Part shown: one piece after another, positions 34,061-46,700 of the stretch
Numbering within the stretch: position 1 is the stretch's first letter
Layout of the letters: each line of letters begins with the position of its first letter
DNA from: Owenia fusiformis
Taxonomy: Eukaryota > Annelida > Polychaeta > Sabellida > Oweniidae
Direction: 5' to 3'
DNA: 64,000 bases
Assembly (NCBI GenBank): GCA_903813345.2
Contig: CAIIXF020000012.1
Span: 36,066,528-36,130,527, forward strand
Position numbers and translations under genes: made by a program
The notes under the pieces: model-generated
Told to the model about the DNA's origin: nothing
Seen by the model: the letters and a program-made list of their open reading frames with translations, nothing else
Database searches by the model: none

Positions 34061-37000
34061 TTATTACAATGTGTGTTCGTAAAATGTGGCGTTGCATCTT
34101 TGTGTTTATATCCTTCTATACAGATAAGGCAATAAAATGGTAATGGTGACACATGTCAGACCAGCGGTCGAAAAAAACGCTGCTTGTGTATGTTAAAATC
34201 AAAAACAATTTTTATCTAGAATATATAGTTAACGAGACCAAATTTTTTAAAGAACTAAATGATATCTAATTAATGTTAAAATTGTTTTATCTTTGGAAAT
34301 CGAGAAAGTGTTCAAAAATATATAATAAAGTTAAAAAATACGCCGGTAACAAAATATTTTTTAAGAAAATCTAAAGCTCTCTCAATGTGTCTAAACACTT
34401 TTCGGGTATAGCTTTGCATGATAATATGCACTTCTAAAATTTTAAGGGAATCCCTTGGGCAGATTTTTATGAAACAAAATAAATGTATATAAAAAAACTA
34501 AAATAAAAATAAAAATAGACCCTTGATCAAACCCTCGATTACTTCTATATACTTAAATTGATTGAACTAAGTATAGCCAAAATTAACCGATAAATGACCA
34601 TATTATGTTTAAGAGAGCTTTTCATTGTGAATTTCTAAATTAGATTTTTGATAGAACTTTTGCTCATAAAAGGACCCCTGTTAAACTCCGCCAGAATTTT
34701 CACTTCACATTTTCAATGCATAGTCGCACCTCAGTTTGAATCTGACCGAGTATTTGGTGAGATATTCCATAATCAAGAACTATGACGTTTGATTAGTCTG
34801 GTCATTTTAAAAAAACAATTATTGATAAGTTTATTGGTCTCTCCCCTCCCTTCGGAAACCGTCTTCGAATGAAACTTTAAATATTCATCGTACATTAAGA
34901 TTTATCGAACTGGTAACATTTTGAATTAATTCATCATAATACTTTTGAATCTAAGCTATTCTTTTTAGCTGACTTTTACACTGCTGTTCTGACAAAGCAA
35001 AATATATGTGGAACCTGAATCTTATTATTAGACTCCAGATTGCTTTTGCCAGTATTCTTCATCATGAGTGATGAAATAGCTATAAATTCATCATTCATCA
35101 TTCAAAATGTTAAAGCAATGTAGAACATATTATATTCTGGGTAAGACTAATTGTTTTAGGAACCGAGCTTCTTTGGACTATATATTCAGGGGGCGTATTT
35201 TTATTTTGACACCGGCAGCTGACGGGATGGAAAGGAACCTTCCTTAGCATCTCATCGCGATCAGCGCCCCCTCTGTCTTGAACTTTCCAACTTCTCCCAC
35301 GCAAGAGGCAGATAAGCGGGGTTGTAAACCAGAATGAGAGCATCATATTTATTCAAATAAAAAGTGATTTGAATTGCAATTTAAAACAACTGGGAAATAA
35401 ACGTCTTTGGATAAAAATTTAAATATTCATCGTACATTAAAAAATATCGAACCGGTAACATTTTGATCTTCATTATACTTTTAATAGCTATTCTTGTCGT
35501 GTCAGACACGCAGTTGTTCCGCTAAGCTGACATTCACAAGCTGTTCTGACAAATGGAAGTATATGGAGAAAAATTTAGCATAATTCATATCTAAACTTAA
35601 CTTCGATTATGACAAAATAAATCCCGCCATGTAATGGCTATTTCATTTCTAAAGTAAGAATTCTGTTGAAACTCAGCTCTGGTCTAATTCGTAGCGAAGT
35701 TATTGATAGAACATTTTTCTTATTTTAACTTTTTACATCATTAACACGCCCGGTGATCGTACAAAATGGATGGAGGGGGGATAAGGCGATTGGAAAAGTT
35801 GATTGCTCCAGGGACTTTAAAGATACTGAACTTGGATGACCAAAATGAAATGAAACCAATGGATAGCATGAGATTTGTCAATGGAGAAATAACATGGGGA
35901 ACACTTATCTTAAAGCAATTGAGTTTTTCTTTCAAGAACTATTTGATACATCAAAATAAATAATAGTAATGCATTAAACATCGTAAAAATGATTGCATTT
36001 TTGGTGAAAATGGGGTCAACATCTTTGATTTCAAACGTGTGTTGATGGGTTGATTGCTAGTTAGATATTTCCGAGTTTGTTTGACTTTATTATTACTGTA
36101 TACAATTTTCTTTGAGATAATGAATTTATCTAAAAGATAAACTCTTCATTGTCAGAAAAAATCATAATCCAAGATATACCTTCTGAAATTGTTTGCGATA
36201 ACCTACGTGCTCCTTTACAACTGAATTGCCAAATGAATAGGCGCAGTGCATGGCAAAATATGTTAGGTCATCTAGTATTTTTTTTGAACTGATGCCCTTC
36301 TAAGATATGAGATCAATTAGAAGAGGCGCATCATCACCAATGTGCAATTTAGTCAATGTTTTTGCTATAAATTGGGCAACAATGGTCTACACGACCTGTA
36401 ATAAATAGGTATAAGGGACGTTATTATCACATTACTAATGACATTGCTCACTTTTTTTTAAAAAGTTAGTTTCCATGCGTTATACAAAAAATAATCTAAA
36501 TAAATCAATAGTAAGACATGATATGACATGCTACTTGAATTTATTCTTACGGCTCCAAATTTTCCCATTTTTCATTTTCCTGAGAGATATAATATCCAGT
36601 TTCTTACTGGGTTACTGAGTTTAGTTTTTTCAAATACACGAGTTCTTGTGAATTTGTTCCATCGTAAAGACATATAAATCCCCCCTTCCATCCTATCAAT
36701 AAATCTTCCAAAGTTGAGTTTTCTTGCAGAAATATTTCGACATCGTAAATGTATGTTTACAAGATTTACACGTTTTACATGTCTCATAGTCTACCGAACT
36801 TTTCAATGGTATCAACTATTATGCCAAACCGAAATGTTGTAAAAAGCTGGAAGAAGGAGGTTCGGAAGATGTAAAAAGTTATAAAAGAAAAAACATCTTT
36901 CGGAGTAAAACATGTCTGCGCCGTTTTCAATATAACATCAGAACTGGGTTCCAAAAGAACCTTTAGTTTATAAATGAAATACTAAGTATCTTACCCATCC

Positions 37001-37455
37001 AATTTTAAAATGATTTGAAACCATAGATCTCTTTTTTAAATAATAAGGGTTAAATTATATTTTATTCAAATTCTATCACTGTTAGATCTGCTTTTAAATG
37101 GACTTTTGGCATTTTGCAGTTTATTGACATAGGCCTATACATAGCACTGATGGATCCAGGGGGGGGGTAGCAAAATCTTTTTTGGGCCAAACAATTTTGT
37201 AGGGCCTTTTTTCTCACTAGCCTTTGCATTCGTTTGACTTCACAATTCTTAAAAGAGAGCTTCGTCTTCAGTAGTTTAACTAGACTCTGCACGCAGGGTA
37301 TTTTCTCACAACAATGAAAACAAATTTTAGTATGTTATTAAAAAGATGTCGCCACATTATGTGTGAAAATGAAATACGCACCACTCCCTGTTAACAAGAT
37401 GGTGGAAATATTTACGTAAAAAAGTTATCACAATTTTTCATGATTTATGAAACGG
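34061..37455. other. Intergenic region between gene 2 and Mondo (head to head)
   Basis: It holds a diverged direct duplication (about 34865-35015 and 35405-35575, sharing AATATTCATCGTACATTAA and CTGTTCTGACAAA). A 65-codon frame at 35766-35963 has no recognisable motif. A G-run lies at 37158-37166. The Mondo promoter and 5' UTR should be near the right end, but I cannot place the start site. Confidence 0.5.
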
Positions 37456-37467
37456 TAGAAATTGCCA

Positions 37468-37790
37468 ATGTGCGCAACAATGGCAAAAGACGACATATAC
37501 ATCAATACAGAATCTCCTGGGAAAATAAGAACCAGAAAACCGGAGTGTGACTCCCCAGAAACGGTGTTTGATAGCAATGACAAAACAATTCATAGCGGGC
37601 ATTTTATGATGTCCTATGTCCATGATGCTGATGACGAAGATGATAGCCCCACGGAGAATAAAGGATTTAATTTTAAAGCTGCTACACAAGAGACATCAAA
37701 CACCTATCAATTTGGACCCAAGAATACTAATTCCATCTCCATTGATTCATCACTCACCAAACTTTTTGAATGCCTCACACTCGCATACAG
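37468..37790 (+). CDS. Mondo: Mondo exon 1
   Basis: 107 codons plus two nucleotides. Conserved region I at IHSGHFMMSYVHD, acidic DADDEDD, then SLTKLFECLTLAY. Donor CATACAG|GTGAGT at 37791, phase 2. Confidence 0.92.
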
Positions 37791-40700
37791 GTGAGTTTGT
37801 TTGTTTGTTTTACACTCGCATACAGATGAGTTTGTTTCACAATCGCTTACAGGTGAGTTTGTCTGTTTCACACTTGCATACCGGTGAGTTTGTTTGTTTC
37901 ACTGTGAGTTTGTTTGCAGTCAAAATCTGTGTTTGTGATGTTGTCACGACCGTATGCACTGATGGAGGGGGTTGGTGTGAGCGAGCCCCCTTGGTCAAAA
38001 ACTGTTTCAAAATTATTCACGAATCAGTGAGCCCCCCCCCCCCCCCCCATCGGTCTTTTTTCGTAAACCCCAGAACTTTTTGAAAAGTGAAAAGCTGGCC
38101 AGGGCCTGAATTAAATTTGAAATTAAGATCAAATGACCACAGTGTTATGTGTAGTTTTATGTGGAAAATACATTGTTTAGTTACAATACTAAATTGTGCA
38201 TTTTAGATTTTTGGTTTTATGGGTAGTCGTAGACTATATCCTCTTGTCTGAAATTTGGAAGGAAATTTGGAAGGAAATTCAGTCTATTGGATATAGACTA
38301 GGGTAGTAGGTCAAAACTTCAGCCTCTTATTACTTATTAGGTACTCTCACTGTCTCATCTATTGATATACCTCCCCCATTTCAAAAGTGGTAGTTAGGCA
38401 CCCTGACATTGATTTTCAAAACCAAAATTTTTTCTTGTGTTGTATATGCCACTGTATTCTCCTCGGCTCTTCAGGCCTGTCAACTTGGGAACACCTAACA
38501 TGAGTGACTTGGAAATGTTGAACACCTCCCTTCAAAATGTGGACACCTTGGTCCAAATCTGAAAAATTTCGAACGGAATGCGTGACATATACGGAATTCG
38601 CGTGAAAAGTCCGAACGAAATGCGAACTCCAAAATATATATAGGTTTTGTATCATTTGTGAAACATCACATATATGCACAACAATGTAGAACTGCCCATG
38701 CTTTTGTAAACTCATGAAAATTGAACAGAAATAATATATATAATAATATTTTGACCTGTAAAATGAATGATTTAAGGCCATAATAATACAAGAATTAAAT
38801 AATAATGACCTTATTTTTGCTGTTGCCGTTTGTAAATCAAACCATTTGTATAATAATTATCCTAATTCGGAGTTTGGTATTATTTCAGAAAAAGGCATGT
38901 TGCTCCTAATCAAGGTTATAATGACTGAATGAATACACTTAGTTAAACAATATAGATAATGGGCAGAGGAAAAAATACCTGCAGCCATAAAAGGAGACTT
39001 GTATTTTTTTATTTACTGGTAGCTAATAAATATCATGAGTATATCTGCATTTTCTGATATGAACATCCTGGTTTGCGGAGACAGTTGTTTACATAGTTAT
39101 TCCCAGGGTTTTTATTATATCTCACCACAGAGTAAAACAACATAACCTTGAAATGATTCTATCCCTCTTTCTATGTTCATCTTTATATACCAGTTTTCTA
39201 AGTACAGTTAAAACTAATCCAAATGCCTTAGGGACCAGCCAAAGGTGTTCTTCAGTTATGTAATGGGAGATAACAATTTTGGGGTCAAGAAAAAGTGTTC
39301 ACATTGAGAAATGTTCACATTAAGAGGTGTTCACATAAGACATGTTCACATTAAGAGGTGTTCACATAAGACATGTTCACATTAAGAGGTGTTCACATAA
39401 GACATGTTTACATTAAGAGGTGTTCACATAAGACATGTTCATATTAAGAGGTGTTCACATAAGACATGTTCACATTAAGAGGTGTTCACATAACATATGT
39501 TCACATTAAGAGGTGTTCACATAAGACATGTTCACATTAAGAGGTGTTCACATAAGACATGTTCACATTAAGAGGTGTTCACATAACATATGTTCACATT
39601 AAGAGGTGTTCACCTAAGACATGTTCACATTAAGAGGTGTTCACATAAGACATGTTCATTAGACAGGTTTCACTATATAAGGGAATAGCTGACCTAATTC
39701 ATGTAGATATAAGTTCACTTTTGGCATAGTCCCAGACGACAAGGGCATATCAATTTGAAAACAGCTATGTCAGGCAATTAACCGTTATTTATTTATTGAC
39801 TAAAGATGACTAAAGATTGCACATATCTATTCTGATACTCATAGCATCTTTCTGTTTCACCTGAGCATATATCTGTTCAAATCAGGTCTGTTGACCTGGA
39901 AAATACAAAGTATGTCTATCCTGTTAATAAGGTTATTTTCACCCTGACATCAAGGGTATGTCCAACTTGTCATCCAATGGGATGCTATTAGAGCCATTTA
40001 CCTGTTTTCTAATCAACTATTTTGAATACACACCCATCATGATAAACCATGACATCTCATTTCTTCTCAGCCCTGTTTCAGGTGAAACAGAAACATGAAT
40101 GAGTATCAGAATGACACAAAACCAAATTTTCTGACAAAATATCGATTTGATATCTATAGATTTGAATTTTGCATGTAGAATCACCCATTTTCATTCCTCC
40201 ATTCATCCATTCCTTTAGTTCATCACATCAATCTACGATTTTCAGACAGATAAGCTGCTATTTTTCTGAACCATTCGTCATAACATTTAGTGGTGTTCCC
40301 TTACTGGAGATTTCCATGATAGGTTATGGCTACTTCTTTTTCTCTTTCCTTGTTTTGGAGAAGCCTAGCAAGTTCATAATATAGACCCAACAAATGGTAC
40401 AATTTTAAAATGTAAAAACCCGTGTGTGTTAACAAGTTGTCCTAAAGCTGAATGTCCCTACTTGATCACCAGGGTAACCACAATATAGAATCACAATGAA
40501 GATATATGATATTACCAGGGTAACCACATATTGTTCTAAGTTTGTTTTCTTTATTTTATGATAATACCAGTAAAATACAAATATGTACTTGGTCTATGCT
40601 GAGGCATAATATTGACCCCATTAAAATGAATTGCATTATATATAATTATGATGCATATAAGTGTTTGGATAAGAAATAATAATGAAAACTTGAAGACATG

Positions 40701-43700
40701 TCAGAGAGAGATTCTGTGTTACCATTAACCAATATATTTATGGAGTAGTGGTCTCCCCAGGATTTTTTCTCAAGTTGGGGCAAAATTTTCATTTTCACAA
40801 TTCAGACCAATTCAATTGGTCAAAATATGCCAATTTTTCATAATTTTTTCTCATTTTCAACTGGGTGCAAATGGATTTTCACGTGGGTGCAAGCCTGTTT
40901 TTAAATCTCATGTAGGTGCTGCTGCGCCCACTTGTTTTAATGCTGGGGAGACCACTGTGGAGATTAATTATTTTATAATTTATTGGTTCTTTATTTGATG
41001 AGAGAGATATGGAACCATTATGACTTATGATAGTAACTCCTGCCTTATCTAACACCTCTTGACCAGCCAAAGGTATACTTGCCACTGCTGTAAAAGTGTG
41101 TGTAAATAAATAAATAAATAAATAAAAATACTGTAAATTGGTTTTAATTTCAAAACAAGCCCAATCTTTATAATAGTGCCAATTTAAAGCAATTTACAGT
41201 ATTCACATTTTGTATTCACATTTCTGTTCACATTTTGAGGTTATATAAATAGACGTTCGGATTGATTCGATCAATTCTGAAGAGCATTGTTTTTCATCTT
41301 CGTATTGATTTGATTGAAATACTATGGGTGACATTTACAGTATTCACATTTTGTATTCACATTTTGATGTTATATAAATAGGCGTTTGATTTGATCAATT
41401 CTGAAGAGCATTGTTTTTCATCTTCATATTGGTTATACTGAAATGCTATGAGAGACATAATCAGGCTATTGTATCAGCACAAATACAAAAATTGATCCAT
41501 CGCAAGCTACTGCAACTGTGCGCAGAGTTCAGCGTCTGTTAAAGTGCAGAAGGGTAGCATTCATATTTAGTAGGCTAAGCATCCATAAATAAGCACAATT
41601 CATAGCTAGTATTTGCTATTCAACTGACAGCTGATGGTTTAACCTACTATTTCATGGCCAACACATTAAATTTGAATAAAATAGAAGCAGATACTTCTTG
41701 TATTTAGCTTTCTCAAGAAAGTAATAATATTTAAGTTAAATCACATTTAAATGAATTGGCTATAAAATCACGAATGCTAATAACATTTATGCACTGTCCT
41801 TAAAATGGGAGGATGTATTAAGTATGTGTGAATATAACATATTTACACACTATGATTCGTTGCAATCTGAAGGTGTAGTTGTTGTTGTTGAACTTAACAC
41901 TTTGGGTCCAAAGTTTCTCTTATGTACTCATTGTACTCAGCTGGTCATATCAATAATTACCAACTACTGTTATATCTACTGTTGAACCCTACCCTGAGCA
42001 TATTATAGCTTAGTTATGAACTAACCTCTCTGAAGAGTTAAGACAGTCGTACAGTTTAGCGACCCTACCCCCACTACCAACGACCATCAGAGACCCTACC
42101 CCCACTATCAAAGGCCATCAGAGACCCTACCCCCACTATCAACGGCCATCAGAGACCCTACCCCCACTATCAACGGCCACCAGAGTCTTGGACATAAATC
42201 ATAAATGATGTTGATCTCAATTGCACTGATATTTTTCAGCTAATCAGCAAACAGAAAGAAATATGTTTAAATAATGTTGTAATTTTGGTCAATACTGGGT
42301 AAACAATGACTTCAGTCCAAATGTTCATACGTGTTTATTTAGAAAATCGATATTCTGGCAACAAAGCGCTCTGTTTGGATCCACTCATTCAGAGGTTTAA
42401 CTTTAAGTATAGACGAAGCTATCTTTTAAGAACCTGTCAATTTATGATTTACATATATGTACCATGCTTGAGAATTCACATGTAATTTTAGTTTTCATAT
42501 AAAGTTCAATTTTCATTCAACTGGTTGTATTGCATCATCCTTACACGTTTCTTAAAAGATAAGGTTTGTCTACACTATTAAAGTTAAAAAGAAACCTTTG
42601 GACTTGCTGACCAGAGCTCGGTGTTGCCAAAAAGACAATTTTCTCCATATGGTAATTTTCTCTTGACACCATTCTTGCCAGTATTGACCCATATTTAAAC
42701 CTCATTGATTTTTTCTGCATGCTGATTGGTTGAGAAAATCTCAGCGCAACGGGCTTGTTTATGTTTATTTATTATTTGAAATACACACAAAATACAATAT
42801 ATGAACTGGGTGACACTTTAAAAAGTGTATATTCCCAATATTAGACAAAATAATACATGTGTGTTGTCATACCTATTAAATGCAGTTGGGGACCTGCCTA
42901 TGTATTCATCTATTTGAACGAAAGTATTGGTTTGTCACATCATAATAGACCAAATGAGGTAAAGTTTTGGCATAATGTCAAAAGTGTTCTTGAATACAAT
43001 TATACCAATGAGTGCAAATATACTTACAATGTAGTTTGAACATTATTTGGAACAGAGGCAAAATCAGGGGGTACAGCAGAGCTTATAGGAAATATAAGTC
43101 AGTTTAGTAAAAAACAAACAACAACAAAAAAACCACAAAAACAGCATAACTGTATGTGATTGAAATGTTACCATATGGGTCAGATATACTGAGCAATCAT
43201 ATTGAGAGCAGTTTTGTTCTTCGAAGAAACCAAAAGAGCATACACGAGAGAAAGCATGGTGAGGGCAATGGGTGATAAAGAGACAGCAAAATATCAATTG
43301 AGTTATTATGTTTCCAAAAATAGTTTTTTTAGTTCTCTTTTAAATGAATAGAGGCTTTTTATTTGTTTAAGTCTTTCTGGTAATTTGTTCCAAAGCTGGG
43401 GTACTGAAATGGATATAGATGATTTACCATAATTTGTGCGAAATTTAGGTTGATCATAGGTCATTCTATTTCTGGTGTTATAAGGATTTCTTTCATGAAC
43501 TGTTGTAAAGAGACGAGGGTATATACTCCTATAGTTATCTAAGTCATTTTTCCATTTGAACATAAATATACATTTCGCTTGCTTATTAATGTCAAAAATA
43601 GTAATAAGTTTTAACATTTCAAAAAGTGGAGAAGAATGTGCTCTATAGTCACTATTTGTTGCAAGACGTACAAACCTTTTCTGGGACAAGTGAAGTGGAT

Positions 43701-46700
43701 TTATTGATGTAGGATTTGCATCCCCCCAAACAAGATTACCATATATTAGATATGAATAGATCAAGGAGTAGTAAATATTTGTAAACCCTTGAATGTTTAA
43801 GATATGCTTAATCTTGTACAAAATACCTATGGTCCTTGAAATTTTCATATTAACTGAAGATATGTGATCTTTCCATGTCAAATGTTGGTCAATTATAATG
43901 CCTAAAAAACTGATCGTTGAAACTTGTTCGAGTTTATTTTCATTGAGATATATTTTGAAGTTACTTGGATCATAGTGCTTCTGTCTTGACGTAAAAATGA
44001 TGTATTTGGTTTTAAAAATGTTTATAGAAAGTCTATTAGTCACCAGCCATTCTTCAATATGTTTTAGCTCGGTGTTCAATATATCATTGAGTTCATTTAG
44101 ATTTTTGCCATTTATCAATATATTAGTGTCATCTGCAAAAAGAACAAAAAATAACCTTGGAGATGATAAGTATATGTCATTAATATAAACAATGAAGAAA
44201 AGGGGACCTAGTATGGAGCCTTGAGGGATTCCACAGTTAATGGTATTTGGCTCAGAAATAACATCTTTGTATGAAGTTCTTTGAATTCTATTTTTGAAAT
44301 AACTTTTTACCAAATCAAGTGATACGCCACGTATACCATAAAAATATAATTTTTAAAAAAGAATTTCATGGTCGATAGTGTCAAATGCCTTGGAAAAATC
44401 TAAAAATAGGCCAATTGAGTATTCTCCGAGATCAATAGATTTTCTTATTTTTTCAACAAAATTTAGAACAGCCATAAAAGTTGACTTCTTTTCTCTAAAT
44501 CCAAATTGATTAGAATATAAAATTACCATTTTGTCAATAAAAGTAGAAAATCTCCTATGCATTAATTTTTCAAGTAGTTTAGAGAATACAGGAAGGACAG
44601 AAATGGGGCGATAATTTGTAAATAATTTGTCATTATCTTTTTTATAAATTGGAATGACTTTGGCGGCTTTTAAATGATCTGGAAATATACCATTGCTAAA
44701 CGATAGATTAAATATATAGTCCCCGATCTGATTTCCAAAAGGGCTCTAGAAAAGGGGTTTTGTTGTCCGGTACTTTCCCACATAAAATGATTGTACCGTT
44801 TGAAAGAACAGACTTCCCTCTTAAAGAAAACACCTCTTCTATTGATGTAAACAGGGGCAAAAGGCACCAAAAACGGGGTTAGACAAGGTGGCATTCTAAA
44901 GTCTCACTTTCTTGTCATCACGATTCCAGGTAAACCATTAGACGGATTTACTTCAAATTTTCACACATGTTACATGGTAAGAAGTTCTAGAGCTGATTAA
45001 CTTTGCGGCGGCCATCTTGCATTCTGGCGGCCATCTTGGAATTTTTTCAGATAAATATTGTCATCGTGATTCCACAAAAACCACATATTAACAGATGTAC
45101 TTGAAATGTTCACACATGTAACATGGTAAAAAGTCCTAGACCTCATTATTTTTTCGATGGCCATCTTGCATTCTGGTGGCCATCTTGGAAGTTTAAAGAA
45201 AAATCTTGTCATCACGATTTCAGGAAAACCAAACGGATTTACTTCAAATTTTCACACATATCACATGGTAAGAAGTTCTAGACCTAATTAACCTTTCGGT
45301 GGCCATCTTGCATTCTGGCGGCCATCTTAGAGTTTTTTGGATAAATCTTGTCATTGTGATTCCAGGAAAACCACTTTACTGATTTTCTTGAAACTTTTAC
45401 ACATGTTACAAGGAAGGTTACATGCTACCTTTTATATTGATATAAACAGGGGCAAAAGGCAGTAAAGTGGCGTTACACAAGGTGGTATTCTAAGGAGAAT
45501 GTTATCTATTTTTCTGTATTTTAAACCACATAATTTGACATAAATGCATATTTGGTGTATGGTATCATGTTTTATATTGATAGAAACATGGGCAAGAGGC
45601 GCTACAATGGGGTAACACATGGTGATATTCTAAAATACATATTTTTACTCTGCTTCTGTACTTTATACCACTTAAATGCATTTTGTGTATGACATCGATA
45701 ATAAATAAAATAACTACATTTCATCAAAAAGAAAAAAGAATATTGAAAACGTCAAACATTTCTTGGAAATCCATTATTGCACAGTGATTTTTTAGAGCGA
45801 AATGTATGCTAAATTGGCCTTGATCTGAGTATATAACGGAATTAAAGCTCTTTTAAACGAAAATGTAAATGTGTGGAAAACCTTTCACTGTGCATCATTT
45901 CAACGAAATGTTCTTCATGCAGTTGAATTATCTTCTGGACAGGTGATCACACAGAAGGAGAGACCTGCGTATCATATCCTTACTAAATAAAAACAAAAAT
46001 GACAAATGAGAAAGGAAAAAAGTGTAAAGCAACCTAGTGGGAAAAGCAAACTGTAAAGTGTAAAACTGGCAAACAAAAATCAAACCTGATTATCCCAAGA
46101 CAATAATCTAATATGGGAATAAACAGCATCCACACCGTTCAATGACCAATTCCTCATCAACGACAACAACTCCGAGGGACATTCCATTCATACTGAAGTC
46201 ATTAATTAAAAATACATGTTGAAGAAAAATTGAAAATAATGATATCCAATACTCATAAGATCAAAAATAGTTGTAGATACTATAGTACTCATAAAAGCTG
46301 CAGATAACGTTTCTTCATCGGGAAAGCAAGCTGCTGTCTCTTTTAACTAACGAGCTGGTTCGGAGCACCAGCATGTCAAACTATGTGAATGGGCTCTGTA
46401 TCCACAATGTTGCGAGTTCGAGACACATGTGCTCGTTGCGTTTAATAATCAACAAAAATCACTTAAACCTGCACTGAAACTGTGTGTCAGATCGATATAA
46501 GTATAGGGTTTGGAAACTAATTGTACCAACAAAAAGAACTTAAAAAGCACTGCTACAATATCAACATAAGCTTTCAATAGTAGTGACGATGCAGAAACAT
46601 GCAAAATGTCACCACACCTTGTTAAGTATACATAACATTAACCACTGAACAGTGTCAAGATAAACGTTCGAGGCTATTACAATATGTCACCCAATCACTA

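Noticed and set aside
35766-35963. 65-codon plus-strand frame MDGGGIRRLEKLIAPG...
   Set aside because: No splice context, no motif and an equally long frame on the other strand; not enough to call a gene.
46346-46434. tRNA-like sequence with a 7-bp outer stem AACGAGC/GCTCGTT and a GAGTTCGAGAC box
   Set aside because: The T arm does not pair and no convincing D or anticodon arm exists; at most a decayed tRNA-derived fragment.
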